Below are positions 51,549 through 62,684 of a stretch of 64,000 nucleotides of DNA, one piece after another. The notes beneath the pieces were generated by a model, which saw only the letters and a list, made by a program, of their open reading frames with translations, did no database searches and was not told the origin of the DNA. Position 1 is the stretch's first letter; the number at the start of each line of letters is the position of its first letter. The position numbers were made by a program, and so were the translations under genes. Source of the stretch: Rhodocyclaceae bacterium (GTDB taxonomy: Bacteria > Pseudomonadota > Gammaproteobacteria > Burkholderiales > Rhodocyclaceae); NCBI GenBank assembly GCA_018262775.1, contig JADFDU010000056.1, forward strand, positions 37,723 to 101,722, in the 5' to 3' direction.

Positions 51549-52823
51549 TCAATGTTTCAGAAAAGGGCCCCACGCCGGTTCACGCACGTCGCCCGCCTGT
51601 ACCGAGAGTTTCTGCTTGACGCGGCCGTCGCTGGAAACGGCGGCGAGCACGCCGCGTCCACCGATCTCGGAAGCGTAGATGATCATGCGGCCGTTGGGCG
51701 CGAAGCTGGGCGACTCGTCCTTGTCCGAGTCGGTGAGGATCTGCGTCTGGCGCGTGGCGAGATCCATCAGGGTGAGCTGGAAGCGGCCGCCGTTGCGCGA
51801 GACATACGCCATGCTCTTGCCGTCGGGCGACAGGCGCGGCGTGACGTTGTAGCTGCCCTCGAAGGTGATGCGCTGGACCGTGCCGCCGCTGGCCGCGATG
51901 CGATAGACCTGCGGGCTGCCGCCACGATCCGAGGTGAAGTAGATGAACTGGCCGTCGGGCGAGAAGTAGGGCTCGGTGTCGATGCCGGCGGAAGAGGCCA
52001 GGCGCACCACACTGCTGCCGTCGGCGTTGAGCGAATAGAGTTGCGAGGCACCGTCCTTGGTCAGCACCACGGCCAGTTTGTTGCCGTCCGGCGCCCAGGC
52101 AGGGGCGGAATTCGAGCCCTTGAAGTTGGCGGCGACATGGCGCCGGCCGGTGGCGAGGGAATGCACATAGACCACCGGCTTCTTCGATTCAAAGGAGACG
52201 TAGGCGAGACGGGTGCCATCCGGCGACCAGGCCGGCGAGATGATTGGTTCGCGCGAGGCCAGTGCGGTCTGCGCATTCATGCCGTCGGCGTCGGCGATCT
52301 GCAGTTCGAAACGGCCGGGGCTCTTGACGACATAGGCGATGCGGGTGGAGAAGATGCCCGGCTCGCCGAGTAGCTTTTCATAGACAAAATCGGCGATGCG
52401 GTGCCCCGTCGCCCGCCCCTGCTGGGCCGTCATGACATAGGCCAGTCCGCCCAGTGAAGCCTGCTTCTGCACGTCGTGCAGGCGGAAACGCACCTCGAAG
52501 CGGCCGTTGGCGGCCGGCGCGACGCTGCCGACGACGAGGGCGTCGGCGCCGCGTGCTTTCCAGTCGGCGAAATTGACGGCGGCATTCTCGGCGAGCGGGG
52601 TGCCGGCCTCGACCAGCTTGAACACGCCGCTGCGCTCGAGGTCGGCGCGCACCACCAAGGCGACGGCGCGCGCGATGCCCGGTTCGCCGGCGAAGTCGCT
52701 GATGGCGATGGGGATGCGGTTGGCGCCGGCGCCGGTGATCTCGATGGTGAGCTGGGCGCGCGCGGCGAAGGACAGCGCGAGCAGGAAACAGGCGAATACG
52801 GCGCGTTTGAGTACGGTCATCAT
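51549..52823 (-). CDS. tolB: Tol-Pal translocation protein TolB
   Basis: Periplasmic beta-propeller that contacts Pal. The 424-residue precursor has a Sec signal ([14 protein letters not shown]), an N-terminal alpha/beta domain and repeated propeller blades such as [16 protein letters not shown] and [18 protein letters not shown]. Two adjacent ATGs (52823, 52820) are possible. Confidence 0.95.
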   Translation of the reverse strand: MMTVLKRAVFACFLLALSFAARAQLTIEITGAGANRIPIAISDFAGEPGIARAVALVVRADLERSGVFKLVEAGTPLAENAAVNFADWKARGADALVVGSVAPAANGRFEVRFRLHDVQKQASLGGLAYVMTAQQGRATGHRIADFVYEKLLGEPGIFSTRIAYVVKSPGRFELQIADADGMNAQTALASREPIISPAWSPDGTRLAYVSFESKKPVVYVHSLATGRRHVAANFKGSNSAPAWAPDGNKLAVVLTKDGASQLYSLNADGSSVVRLASSAGIDTEPYFSPDGQFIYFTSDRGGSPQVYRIAASGGTVQRITFEGSYNVTPRLSPDGKSMAYVSRNGGRFQLTLMDLATRQTQILTDSDKDESPSFAPNGRMIIYASEIGGRGVLAAVSSDGRVKQKLSVQAGDVREPAWGPFLKH

Positions 52824-52877
52824 CGCTCGGTGAAGTTCACAATGAGGGAATTATACATTTTAGCTACGGCCACTATG

Positions 52878-52913
52878 TTTAACCTCGCGTTTAACCCCGC
52901 GCTTAACCTCGCT
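52878..52913. repeat. 12-bp tandem repeat between tolA and tolB
   Basis: TTTAACCTCGCG, TTTAACCCCGCG and CTTAACCTCGCT in direct succession, followed by a degenerate TTAGCCTGC...TTAGCCTTCGC. The stretch GTTAGCCT-C-CTGAAAC here recurs at the ybgC 3' end (54970-54990). Confidence 0.7.
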
Positions 52914-52957
52914 TAGCCTGCTTGCGCAGGTTAGCCTTCGCTGAAACTGCATTTTCG

Positions 52958-53731
52958 CTAGTCCTCCAGCGGCCGGAACTTCAGTTCCAGGCCGCGGCTG
53001 AAGAGATCGCCCTGTTCCGGCGTGGGCAGCGGGCTCGATTTGAGGATGGCGCGCTCGACGGCTTTGTCATAGGCGTCATGGCCGCTGGATTTCCTCAGCT
53101 TGACGCTGAGGATCTCGCCACTCCGCAGCTGTACGACATCGAAGATCGCTTCAGGGTTTCCCTGGATGTCCGGCGGCAGCACGATGTTGCCCTTGATCTT
53201 GCCCTTGATCTTGCCGATGTAATCCGCCGCGGCCTTGCTGCGTGCCGAGGCGGCCTGGGTCGCCTTCAGTTGCGCCAGTTCATGCTCGGCTTTGCGCGCC
53301 TCGATTTGTTGTTGCTCGCGCTTCATGACGTCCGCCATGAGCTGTTGGCTGGCCTTGTCGTGTTGCGGCTTCGGTTCGGGTTTGGGTTTCGGCTCAGGTT
53401 TGGGCTCAGGTTTGGGTTTCGGCTTTTCCTTCTCCTTGAGCGCGATGTCGGGCTTGGGCGGTGCGGGTTTCGGCTCGACTTTCGGTTCCGGCTTGGGTTC
53501 GATCTTCGGCGGCGGTGCAGGCTGGGGCTGGGGCAGCGGTGGCGCGACGACGGCTGCAGCGGAAGGAGCCGGAACGGCGCGCACGAGTTCCACTTCGACC
53601 GCTTCGGGTGAGCGCGTCTGCCAGCGGATGCCGTAGATCAGCAGGGCCGCGAGGGCGATATGCACCAGCGCGGCGAACGCCGCCGAGGCTTTCTTGCCGG
53701 GATCCTCGCGCGATTCGAAAACGGCGTTCAT
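52958..53731 (-). CDS. tolA: Tol-Pal energy transducer TolA
   Basis: Links inner-membrane TolQR to TolB/Pal. The 257-residue protein has one N-terminal helix (AAFAALVHIALAALLIYGI), a proline/lysine/glutamate-rich spacer (PKPEPKVEPKPAPPKPD and similar), a short Ala-rich helix and a C-terminal TonB-like domain (GEILSVKLRKSSGHDAYDKAVERAI). It is shorter than E. coli TolA, as usual in betaproteobacteria. Its ATG overlaps the mini-ORF stop. Confidence 0.92.
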   Translation of the reverse strand: MNAVFESREDPGKKASAAFAALVHIALAALLIYGIRWQTRSPEAVEVELVRAVPAPSAAAVVAPPLPQPQPAPPPKIEPKPEPKVEPKPAPPKPDIALKEKEKPKPKPEPKPEPKPKPEPKPQHDKASQQLMADVMKREQQQIEARKAEHELAQLKATQAASARSKAAADYIGKIKGKIKGNIVLPPDIQGNPEAIFDVVQLRSGEILSVKLRKSSGHDAYDKAVERAILKSSPLPTPEQGDLFSRGLELKFRPLED

Positions 53732-53844
53732 TGGAGCACCTTCCCCCCATCCCCCTTCCCGTGGAAGGGGGTGATGGTCGTTCGCGGGCTGGCCCGCTCC
53801 GTGTGGTTGGCTGCGCCCCCTTGGGGCCCGGCGGGGGCGCTCAT
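53728..53844 (-). repeat. Two-hairpin repeat with bridging mini-ORF (tolR/tolA)
   Basis: Hairpin B CCCCCTTCC/GGAAGGGGG around 53751-53770 and hairpin A GCGCCCCC/GGGGGCGC around 53813-53840. A 38-codon frame on the minus strand starts in ATGA with the tolR stop (MSAPAGPQGGAANHTERA) and ends in a TGA overlapping the tolA ATG. Orientation is opposite to the modB/modC copy. Confidence 0.82.
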
Positions 53845-54245
53845 TGCCCCTGCTGCACCAGCAGGCCGACGCGGGCGACCTGTTGTTTCTGCAATGCGTC
53901 CATCACCTGCATGACGGCTTCGTAGCGCACGTTCTTGTCGCCGGCGACGACGACGGCCTGCTGCGGATTCTTTTTTTGCGCTTCAGTGACCAGGCTTACC
54001 AGCTCGTCCCGTGTCACGTCGCGCTGCGCCTCACTGGGCGAGGCGCGGAAGGCCAGCGACTGGTCCGCCTTGACGATTACCTGCAGCGGGTCGGACGGCG
54101 CCTGCGAGGCCTTGCCCACCGTCGGCACGTCCACCGTCGCGACCTGGATGAGCGGCGCCGTCACCATGAAGATGACGAGCAGCACCAGCATCACATCGAT
54201 GTAGGGCACGACGTTGATCTGGTTCATGAGGCGCCGCTGCTTCAT
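53841..54245 (-). CDS. tolR: Tol-Pal membrane protein TolR
   Basis: Proton-channel partner of TolQ. The 134-residue protein has a single helix (VVPYIDVMLVLLVIFMVTAPL) carrying the conserved aspartate D-V-M-L and a periplasmic ExbD/TolR domain. It overlaps tolQ by ATGA. Confidence 0.94.
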   Translation of the reverse strand: MKQRRLMNQINVVPYIDVMLVLLVIFMVTAPLIQVATVDVPTVGKASQAPSDPLQVIVKADQSLAFRASPSEAQRDVTRDELVSLVTEAQKKNPQQAVVVAGDKNVRYEAVMQVMDALQKQQVARVGLLVQQGQ

Positions 54246-54919
54246 TTCAATTGCCGTTGTAGGATGTTGGAGAATTCTTCCGTGAAGCTCTCGAAGCGGA
54301 TGGCCACGCGGTCGATGTCGTGGGCGAAGCGGTTGTAAGCGACCACGGCGGGGATGGCGGCGAAGAGGCCGATGGCGGTGGCGACAAGCGCCTCGGCGAT
54401 GCCGGGGGCGACGTGCGCCAGCGTTGCCGAGCTGACGTTGGCGAGGCCGCGGAAGGCGTTCATGATGCCCCACACCGTGCCGAAAAGGCCGACGTAGGGG
54501 CTGACCGAGCCGACCGAGGCGAGGAAGGCCAGGTGCGACTCAAGGTGGTCCATCTCGCGCTGGTAGGTGGCACGCATGGCGCGCCGCGCGCCGTCCACGA
54601 TGGTGGCCGGATCCAGCGATTTCTGCCCGCGCAGCTTGGTAAATTCGCGGTAGCCGGCCTCGAAAATGCGCTCCAGCGCGCCGGCACTGTGGCGGTCGTT
54701 GACCGCGCTCTGGAAGAGGGAATTGAGGTCGCCACCGCTCCAGAAGTCGCGTTCGAACTGGTCGGTCTTGGCGCGCGCGTCGCGGAGGGTGAACCACTTG
54801 CGGAAGATCCAGTACCAGGACATGAAAGACACCACCGCCAGCAGCAGCATGACGCCCTTGACGAGGACGCTAGCGCCGGCGATGAGCGAAAGGATGGACA
54901 TATCCGTAGTGACGTTCAT
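54242..54919 (-). CDS. tolQ: Tol-Pal proton channel subunit TolQ
   Basis: A 225-residue MotA/TolQ/ExbB family membrane protein with three helices, GLFGTVWGIMNAFRGL and GIAEALVATAIGLFAAIPAVVAYNRF being diagnostic. It starts 15 nt after ybgC in the conserved ybgC-tolQRAB-pal-cpoB order. Confidence 0.96.
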   Translation of the reverse strand: MNVTTDMSILSLIAGASVLVKGVMLLLAVVSFMSWYWIFRKWFTLRDARAKTDQFERDFWSGGDLNSLFQSAVNDRHSAGALERIFEAGYREFTKLRGQKSLDPATIVDGARRAMRATYQREMDHLESHLAFLASVGSVSPYVGLFGTVWGIMNAFRGLANVSSATLAHVAPGIAEALVATAIGLFAAIPAVVAYNRFAHDIDRVAIRFESFTEEFSNILQRQLK

Positions 54920-54934
54920 GAGGCTCCCATTTTT

Positions 54935-55408
54935 TTAGTTCCGGCCGCTACGCTTAACGTTCGTTGCGCTCTCGTTAGCCTGCACTGAAACACACATCCG
55001 TTTTCTGATCTCCTCCGGCATGGCGGCCGGCTTCATTTTCCTGGCGTCCAGGCAGGCGATGCGGACGCTCGCTTCGACAAGGGTTTCGCCTGCGCGTTCA
55101 ATGCGCTGGCCGAGCGTGATCTGCGCGCGTCCGGCCAAAGTCAGTTCCGTCACCACGGCGAGCAGGTCGTCCAGCCGCGCCGGCTTCAAGTATTCGATGT
55201 TGAGCGAACGCACGGCGAATACGATGCCGGCCTCCTGCGCCAGCCGCAACTGCTCGACGCCCAGCGCCCTCAGCCATTCCGTGCGTCCCCTTTCCATGAA
55301 ACGCAGATAGTTGGCGTAATAGACGATGCCTGCCGTGTCGGTGTCTTCATAGTAAACACGCACCGGAAAGGAAAACGCTCCAGGCGCGGATGGGCTGACA
55401 GACGTCAT
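54935..55408 (-). CDS. ybgC: YbgC family acyl-CoA thioesterase
   Basis: Hotdog-fold thioesterase associated with Tol-Pal, 157 residues. YYEDTDTAGIVYYANYLRFMERGR holds the catalytic aspartate and is diagnostic. The last 20 codons (VSVQANESATNVKRSGRN) come from repeat-like sequence related to the tolA/tolB gap. AAAGTCAG lies at 55137 (LTL). Confidence 0.92.
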   Translation of the reverse strand: MTSVSPSAPGAFSFPVRVYYEDTDTAGIVYYANYLRFMERGRTEWLRALGVEQLRLAQEAGIVFAVRSLNIEYLKPARLDDLLAVVTELTLAGRAQITLGQRIERAGETLVEASVRIACLDARKMKPAAMPEEIRKRMCVSVQANESATNVKRSGRN

Positions 55409-55478
55409 GCCGACATTTTACCCCAGGGGTGTGTTATGCCCGGTAAACGCCGCTGCCTGCGCAATGGGGTCAATGAAG

Positions 55479-56512
<1,034 letters not shown>

Positions 56513-56516
<4 letters not shown>

Positions 56517-57562
56517 TCCCGTGCCGCCATGTCGCGCAGGGAGGTCGTCCATTCGCTGGCGAGGACGAGGCCGAGGGCCAGCAGCACCGGGCCGATGAAA
56601 ATGCCGATGAAGCCGAAGGCGAGCACGCCGCCGAAAACGCCCAGGGCGATGAGCAGGATCGGCAGGCTGGCAGTGCGGCTGATGAGCAGCGGCTTGACGA
56701 AATTGTCGATGCTGCTGATGACGGCCACGCCCCAGATCACCATGAAGATCGCCCAGCCGGGCTGCCCCTGATCGTAGAGCCAGTAGGCGGCGCCGCCCCA
56801 GATGAGCGGCGGGCCCACCGGGATCATGGAGAGGAAGAAGATTGCCGCTGACAGCAGCAGGGCGCCCGGCACGCCGGCGATGACAAAGCCGATCAGCGCC
56901 ACGAAAGCCTGCGCCGCCGCCGTGCCGACGATGCCGATCATCACGCCCATGACCGTGCCGCGGGACAGGGACAGCATGTGCGCGCCGAGATCGCCGGCCA
57001 GCTTGCGGCTGCCGGTATTCAGGCGTTCGGCGAGGGCCGCGCCGTCGCGGTAGATGAAGAAGGAGATGAACAGGACCAGCACCAGTTGCAGCAGGCCTTC
57101 GCCGGTCAGGGTGACGATCTTCAGCAGCAGCTTGCGCGTCGGATCGTAGAACAACTTGAGTAGCTTGTTCAGTTCTTCCCGGCTCTGCGTCAGGTTTTGC
57201 CAATAGGTGGCCAGCTGATCGCCGACCAGGGGAATGCCGCTCAGCCAGTCAGGCGGGCCGAGGAGGGCGCGCTCGAACAGGGCGCGCAACCGGTCCGCCA
57301 GCGGCGGCATTGCATCGGCCAGGCCGACGGCAAGCAGAACTGTCGGCAGCAGCACCACCAGCATCAACAGCAGGGCCATGAGCGAAGAAGCCAGCGTCAT
57401 GCGATTGCCCAGACGCGCCAGCAGCCAGACATACAGCGGCCAGGTGGTGACGCAGATGATGGCAGCGAAGAGGATCGCGGCGATGAAAGGCTGCAGGATG
57501 AGGAAGCAGCCGAGCGCCAGCAGGGTGACGAGAACGATGCGGGTGAGTTGTTTGTTGTCCAT
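56513..57562 (-). CDS. AI-2E family (PerM-like) transporter
   Basis: A 349-residue membrane protein with about seven to eight helices, matching the AI-2 exporter/PerM superfamily (family hallmarks such as [17 protein letters not shown] and [25 protein letters not shown]). Substrate unknown. It sits between ruvA and ruvB, an insertion that does not break the operon (24 nt after ruvA, ATGA with ruvB). Confidence 0.85.
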
Positions 57563-57586
57563 GCTGGGCGGATTGTAGTCGTTCGC

Positions 57587-58171
57587 TCAGGACTTCGAGA
57601 GGGATTTCAGGGCCTGGCGGATGCCGTCCGAGACGGAAACGCCGTCCGGCAGTGCCTTCAGTGCCGCCTGCGCCTCGCGCTCGTTGTAGCCCAGCGCCAG
57701 CAGGGCGTTGAGGATGTCGTTTGCTGCCGGCGCGGTGGTTGCCAGCGCTGCGCCGGCCATGCCGACCAGTCCCTTCATCCTGTCGCGCAATTCCAGCAGC
57801 AGGCGTTCGGCCGTCTTCTTGCCGATGCCGGGAATTTTCGTCAGGCGACCGGTTTCCTGGGCCGCCACCGCCTGCGCGAGTTCGGCCACCGAGAGTCCGG
57901 AGAGCACGGCGAGCGCGATGCGCGCGCCGACGCCGGAAATCTTCAGCAGCTGGCGGAAGGCGGTGCGTTCGGCCTCGGTGGCGAAGCCGAAGAGCTGATG
58001 CGCGTCCTCGCGCACCGCCAGGTGGGTGTGCAGCGTCACCTTCTCGCCGCTGGCGGGCAGGCTGTAGAAGGTGCTCATGGGCACGTCGATCTCGTAGCCG
58101 ACGCCCGTCACGTCGAGCGTGATCTGCGGCGGGTTTTTTTCGATGAGGATGCCGGTGAGGCGGCCGATCAT
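57587..58171 (-). CDS. ruvA: Holliday junction DNA-binding protein RuvA
   Basis: Tetrameric junction-binding subunit of RuvAB. The 194-residue protein has an N-terminal OB fold ([19 protein letters not shown]), helix-hairpin-helix motifs ([32 protein letters not shown]) and a C-terminal domain III for RuvB binding. Confidence 0.96.
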   Translation of the reverse strand: MIGRLTGILIEKNPPQITLDVTGVGYEIDVPMSTFYSLPASGEKVTLHTHLAVREDAHQLFGFATEAERTAFRQLLKISGVGARIALAVLSGLSVAELAQAVAAQETGRLTKIPGIGKKTAERLLLELRDRMKGLVGMAGAALATTAPAANDILNALLALGYNEREAQAALKALPDGVSVSDGIRQALKSLSKS

Positions 58172-58287
58172 GTGGGCTTTCCTTCAGGAGAGGTGGGGAA
58201 TTGTAGTGGTAGCGGCAAAAAAACGCGTGGGATAAGAAGAAGCAGGCAAGAGTGGGCGAGGGCAGGCGAGGGCAGGCGAGGGTAGGT

Positions 58288-58863
58288 TTAGCGTAGCCGG
58301 CCGCGGCGTAGCGACATGCCGGCGGTGGACAGGCCGCCCAGCCCCTGGCCGCCGTGGGCGTGGCAGATGGCGCAGGCCAGGGCGTCGGCGGCATCCGGGC
58401 TGGGGTCGCCCGGCAGGGCGAGCAGGCGGCGCACCATGTGCTGTACCTGCTCTTTCGCCGCATGGCCGTTGCCGACGACCGACTGCTTGACCTGCAGTGC
58501 GGTGTATTCGGCAATGGGCAGATCGGCATCGACCGCCGCGCAGATGGCCGCGCCGCGCGCCTGGCCGAGCAGCAGGGTGGACTGCGGATTGACGTTGACG
58601 AAGACGATTTCCACCGCGACCTGCTGCGGCTGGTGGGTGGCGATCACCTCGCGCAGACCATCGAGGATGGTCTTCAGGCGCAGTGGCAGCGCGCCGTCCT
58701 GCGGGGTTCTGACGCAGCCGCTGGTGATGTAATTCAGGCGGCTGCCGGATTTCTCGATGATGCCGAATCCCGTGATGCGCAGGCCGGGATCGATGCCGAG
58801 GATGCGAATGGGGATTGCGGGTATTGCGGGCATTGCGCCGCCGGCCTGCTGCCCTTCACCCAT
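58288..58863 (-). CDS. ruvC: Holliday junction endonuclease RuvC
   Basis: Resolvase with [16 protein letters not shown], which carries the first catalytic aspartate, [10 protein letters not shown] and [13 protein letters not shown] with the other acidic residues. The full frame starts at ATG 58863, giving 191 residues after an [17 protein letters not shown] leader; ATG 58833 is a more conserved-looking start. It lies 13 nt after yebC and 116 nt before ruvA. Confidence 0.94.
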   Translation of the reverse strand: MGEGQQAGGAMPAIPAIPIRILGIDPGLRITGFGIIEKSGSRLNYITSGCVRTPQDGALPLRLKTILDGLREVIATHQPQQVAVEIVFVNVNPQSTLLLGQARGAAICAAVDADLPIAEYTALQVKQSVVGNGHAAKEQVQHMVRRLLALPGDPSPDAADALACAICHAHGGQGLGGLSTAGMSLRRGRLR

Positions 58864-58876
58864 TACCCTTCACCCC

Positions 58877-59605
58877 TTACTCCTCGACCATGACGGCGGT
58901 CGTGTAGACTTCCTGCACATCGTCGAGCGCGTCGATGGCATCGAGCAGCTTCTGCATCTTTGCCGCGTCCTCGCCGGCGAGTTCGCTGTCGTTGAGCGAC
59001 TTGAAGGTGATGTCGGCGACTTCCGCCTTGAGGCCGGCGGCTTCCAGGCCGGTCTTGACAGCATGAAAATCCTGCGGCGCGCAAATCACCTCGATACTGC
59101 CGTCGTCGTTGGCCTGCACGTCCTCGGCGCCGGCTTCCAGTGCTGCTTCCATCGCCTTGTCCTCGCTGGTGCCGGGGGCGAAGATGAACTGGCCGCAGTG
59201 CTTGAACTGGAAGGCGACCGAGCCTTCCGCGCCGAGGTTGCCGCCATTCTTGGCGAAGGCGTGGCGCACCTCCGCCACGGTGCGCGTCTTGTTGTCGGTG
59301 AGGCAGTCCACCATCACCGCCGCGCCGCCGAAGCCGTAACCCTCGTAGCGAATTTCCTCGTAGCTGGCGCCGTCCAGCTCACCGGCGCCGCGCTTGATGG
59401 CGCGTTCGACGGTGTCCTTCGACATGTTGCTGTCGAAGGCCTTGTCCATCGCCAGGCGCAGGCGCGGGTTGCTGTCGGCGTCGCTGCCGCCCATCCTCGC
59501 GGCGACGGTGATTTCCTTGATGAGCTTGGTGAAGACCTTGCCGCGCTTGGCGTCCTGGCGCCCCTTGCGGTGCTGGATGTTGGCCCATTTGGAATGGCCG
59601 GCCAT
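58877..59605 (-). CDS. yebC: YebC/PmpR family protein
   Basis: A 242-residue soluble protein opening [32 protein letters not shown], fully diagnostic for the YebC family, which acts as a transcription factor and/or translation factor for polyproline. It sits upstream of ruvC, a conserved arrangement. Confidence 0.96.
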   Translation of the reverse strand: MAGHSKWANIQHRKGRQDAKRGKVFTKLIKEITVAARMGGSDADSNPRLRLAMDKAFDSNMSKDTVERAIKRGAGELDGASYEEIRYEGYGFGGAAVMVDCLTDNKTRTVAEVRHAFAKNGGNLGAEGSVAFQFKHCGQFIFAPGTSEDKAMEAALEAGAEDVQANDDGSIEVICAPQDFHAVKTGLEAAGLKAEVADITFKSLNDSELAGEDAAKMQKLLDAIDALDDVQEVYTTAVMVEE

Positions 59606-59665
59606 GTCGAACCTTTCGTCGAATCGCTGCGATAAAATGCGATTTTACACTCAGGGAAGAGAGCC

Positions 59666-59818
59666 ATGATGAACTGCCCCCACGCTCACTTCGTTCGAGG
59701 AGTGCCGGCTTTGCACAGCCGACCCGTTGCGCAGGCGCGGAGCGGTGCTCCGCGAAACCCCTGCTCCACCCCCCCGAGGGGGCGCTCAGCGCCCTTCGGG
59801 CGGCCGGGCGGGCGCTGA
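59666..59818 (+). repeat. GC-rich repeat with leader mini-ORF before the HerA-like gene
   Basis: A ribosome-binding-like AGGGAAGAGAG precedes ATGATG at 59666. The 50-codon frame from there runs through hairpins (CGGAGCGGTGCTCCG, CCCCCCGAGGGGG, GCGCCCTTCGGGCGGCC) and ends TGA one base before the ATG at 59820 (TGAAATG). The original ribosome-binding site thus appears to serve the mini-ORF, with the downstream gene restarting from its end. Confidence 0.65.
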
Positions 59819-59819
59819 A

Positions 59820-61325
59820 ATGGCCCAGCCCCTCGTTATCGCGAAATCCGGCGCACTCGAACTGGCGCTGCTGCCGGCGCTGGCCAACCGCCACGGACTC
59901 ATCACCGGCGCCACCGGCACCGGCAAAACCGTCACCCTGCAGGTGCTGGCCGAGCGCTTCTCCGCCATCGGCGTGCCGGTGTTCATGGCCGACGTCAAGG
60001 GCGATCTCTCCGGCCTCGGCGCTGCCGGCAGCATCACGCCGAAGCTGAAGGAAAGACTGCAGGCCCACGGCATGGCCGAGCCGGTGCCGACCGCCTTTCC
60101 GGCCGTCTTCTGGGACGTTTTCGGCGAAGCGGGCCATCCGGTGCGCGCCACCGTCTCCGACATGGGCCCGCTGTTACTGGGCCGGCTGCTCAATCTCAAC
60201 GATACCCAGGCGGGTGTGCTGCAGATCGTCTTCCGCATCGCCGACGACAATGGCCTGCTGCTGCTGGACCTGAAGGATCTGCGTGCCATGGTGCAGTACG
60301 TCGGCGAGAACGCGAAGCAGTTCACCACGGAATACGGCAATGTCTCGGCCGCCTCGATCGGCGCCATCCAGCGCGCCCTGTTGCAGATCGAGGAGCAGGG
60401 CGGCAACAGCTTTTTCGGCGAGCCGATGCTCGACATCGCCGACCTGATGCAGACCGATGACAAGGGGCGCGGGGTGGTGAACATCCTTGCCGCCGACCGG
60501 TTGCTCAATGCGCCGCGCCTGTACTCGACCCTCCTGCTGTGGCTGCTGGCGGAACTCTTCGAGCACTTGCCCGAAGTGGGTGATCTCGACAAGCCGAAGC
60601 TGGTGTTCTTCTTCGACGAGGCGCATCTGCTCTTCAACGAGGCGCCGCCGGCGCTGCTGGAGAAGATCGAGCAGGTGGTACGCCTTATCCGCTCCAAGGG
60701 CGTCGGCATTTTCTTCGTCACGCAGAACCCGCTCGACGTGCCGGAAACTGTGCTCGGCCAGCTCGGCAACCGCGTGCAGCATGCCCTGCGCGCGTTCACG
60801 CCGCGCGACCAGAAGGCGGTGAAGACGGCGGCGCAGACGCTGCGGCAGAACCCCAAGCTCGATACCGAGGCGGCCATCACCGAACTGGCCGTGGGCGAGG
60901 CGCTGGTGTCCTGCCTCGACGAGAAGGGGCGGCCCAGCATCGTCGAGCGCGCCTTCATCCTGCCGCCGGCCACACGCATCGGGCCGCTGCAGGCGGAAGA
61001 GCGCAATGCGGTGATCAGGGGCTCGCTGCTGTACGGTCATTACGAGAAGGCGGAGGATCGCGAATCCGCTTACGAGAAGCTCAAGGCGCGCGCGGCGCAG
61101 GTAGCCGAGGTTGCACCGCCGCCCGCACAGCCACAGCCGCAGTCGAGCGGCGGCGGCATTCTCGGTGGACTGGGCGCTCTCTTCGGCGGCGGCTCCCGCG
61201 GCAGCCGCCAGACGGTGGCCGAGGCGGCGGTGACGAGCGCCGCCCGTGCCATCGGCTCGAACCTGGGCCGGCAGATCGTTCGCGGCGTACTCGGCTCCAT
61301 CCTCGGCGGCAGCAAGCGCCGCTAG
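59820..61325 (+). CDS. HerA/DUF853-type ATPase
   Basis: A helicase-like P-loop ATPase of the HerA/FtsK fold. The 501-residue protein has Walker [13 protein letters not shown] near residue 30, [11 protein letters not shown], a Walker B-like [12 protein letters not shown] near 265 and a glycine-rich tail ([21 protein letters not shown]). DUF853 members of this type are widespread and uncharacterised. It is monocistronic and convergent with metF. AAAGTCAG sits just after it at 61380. Confidence 0.85.
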   Translation: MAQPLVIAKSGALELALLPALANRHGLITGATGTGKTVTLQVLAERFSAIGVPVFMADVKGDLSGLGAAGSITPKLKERLQAHGMAEPVPTAFPAVFWDVFGEAGHPVRATVSDMGPLLLGRLLNLNDTQAGVLQIVFRIADDNGLLLLDLKDLRAMVQYVGENAKQFTTEYGNVSAASIGAIQRALLQIEEQGGNSFFGEPMLDIADLMQTDDKGRGVVNILAADRLLNAPRLYSTLLLWLLAELFEHLPEVGDLDKPKLVFFFDEAHLLFNEAPPALLEKIEQVVRLIRSKGVGIFFVTQNPLDVPETVLGQLGNRVQHALRAFTPRDQKAVKTAAQTLRQNPKLDTEAAITELAVGEALVSCLDEKGRPSIVERAFILPPATRIGPLQAEERNAVIRGSLLYGHYEKAEDRESAYEKLKARAAQVAEVAPPPAQPQPQSSGGGILGGLGALFGGGSRGSRQTVAEAAVTSAARAIGSNLGRQIVRGVLGSILGGSKRR

Positions 61326-61402
61326 GCGACCCGCCTTGCCGTCCTGCGGCGACTGGTGCCAGCTCTTGTCTCTGTGGTACTGACTTTCAGGGAAACGAGG
61401 AA

Positions 61403-62230
61403 CTACAGCCCCAGCCGCTGCCAGATCGTCGACGTCAGCCCGGCTTGGTTGAGGGTGTAGAAATGCAGCCCGGGCGCGCCGTTGGCGAGCAGGCGCTCGC
61501 ACAGGGCGGTGACGACGTCGAGGCCGAAGGAGCGCACCGAGGCCGAGTCGTCGCCGAAGCTCTCGAACTTCTTGCGCATCCAGCGCGGGATTTCCGTGCC
61601 GCAGGCATCCGAGAAACGCGCGATCTTGCTGAAGTTGGCGATGGGCATGATGCCCGGCACGATCGGCACCGCAACGCCCAGTGCCTGCGCCTGGTCGACG
61701 AACTGCGCGTAGGCATCGGCGTTGTAGAAATACTGCGTGATGGCCGAATTCGCGCCGGCATCCACCTTGCGCTTGAAGTTCTCCAGGTCGTCGCGCGGGC
61801 TCTTCGCCTGTGGGTGATATTCCGGATAAGCCGCCACCTCGATGTGAAACCAGTCGCCGCTTTCCTTGCGGATGAATTCCACCAGCTCGTTGGCGTAGCG
61901 GAACGAGCCGGGGTCGGCCATGCCCGAAGGCAGGTCGCCGCGTAGCGCGACGATACGGCGAATGCCGGCCGCCCGGTAGTGCTCCAGCACGGCGCGCACG
62001 TTCTCCTGCGTCGAGCCGATGCAGGACAGGTGTGGCGCCGCCGGCAATCCTTCCGTCTGGATCTCCAGCACCGTCTCCAGCGTGCGGTCGCGCGTCGAGC
62101 CGCCGGCGCCGAAGGTGCAGGAGAAGAACGCCGGCTTCAGCTGGGCGAGCTGTTTGCGCGTGACACGCAGTTTTTCCGCGCCCTCGGCGGTCTGCGGCGG
62201 AAAGAATTCGAAGGAAATTTCGGGTTTCAT
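61403..62230 (-). CDS. metF: 5,10-methylenetetrahydrofolate reductase
   Basis: FAD enzyme making methyl-THF for methionine synthesis. The 275-residue protein has ISFEFFPPQTAEGAEKL, SCTFGAGGSTRDRT and IVALRGDLP, with ANSAITQYFYNADAY. It lies 4 nt after a toxin-antitoxin pair that separates it from ahcY, with which it is often clustered. Confidence 0.96.
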   Translation of the reverse strand: MKPEISFEFFPPQTAEGAEKLRVTRKQLAQLKPAFFSCTFGAGGSTRDRTLETVLEIQTEGLPAAPHLSCIGSTQENVRAVLEHYRAAGIRRIVALRGDLPSGMADPGSFRYANELVEFIRKESGDWFHIEVAAYPEYHPQAKSPRDDLENFKRKVDAGANSAITQYFYNADAYAQFVDQAQALGVAVPIVPGIMPIANFSKIARFSDACGTEIPRWMRKKFESFGDDSASVRSFGLDVVTALCERLLANGAPGLHFYTLNQAGLTSTIWQRLGL

Positions 62231-62234
62231 TGAC

Positions 62235-62684
62235 TCAATTCGACTTGCCGACAGGAGGTAGGCCGGCGAGACAGTCTGTCGCTGCCTCAGCCAGCTTGCC
62301 GTCGAAGGTGATCAGGGGAGCCTTCAATGCGACCGCCAGCCACAAGTAAGAGGCATCGTATGCGGAAAGCGCATAGCGTTGCGCAAGAGAGAACATCCCG
62401 GCCGGAGGGATACTGGCGAGCGTGATCGTTGTGAAATCGAAACCTTCCAGGCGCTCGGCCAGCACTTCAGCGGAGAAAACTCGACGACGCAGCTTGCTGG
62501 CGGCGACGTTGGCGATTTCAAAAGGCAGCAAGGCGGGAGCATGCAATGCATAGGAATGCATGCGAGCCTCGGCGAGCGTGGATTCAGGCTCACCGAAAAC
62601 GAATGCCGCAAGAACGCTGGAATCGACCACCGCAGGTGGGCGCGAGAGGTATTCTCTGGGAGGCTCCGAAACGAACAGAGTCAT
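62235..62684 (-). CDS. PIN-domain toxin (VapC-like RNase)
   Basis: A 149-residue type II toxin. PIN residues: VVDSSVLAAFVFGEPE (first Asp), VAASKLRRRV, YDASYLWLA (second Asp) and LITFDGKLA (third Asp). It probably cleaves an RNA target. It starts 4 nt before the antitoxin stop (ATGA-like overlap) and is bounded by metF. Confidence 0.85.
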   Translation of the reverse strand: MTLFVSEPPREYLSRPPAVVDSSVLAAFVFGEPESTLAEARMHSYALHAPALLPFEIANVAASKLRRRVFSAEVLAERLEGFDFTTITLASIPPAGMFSLAQRYALSAYDASYLWLAVALKAPLITFDGKLAEAATDCLAGLPPVGKSN

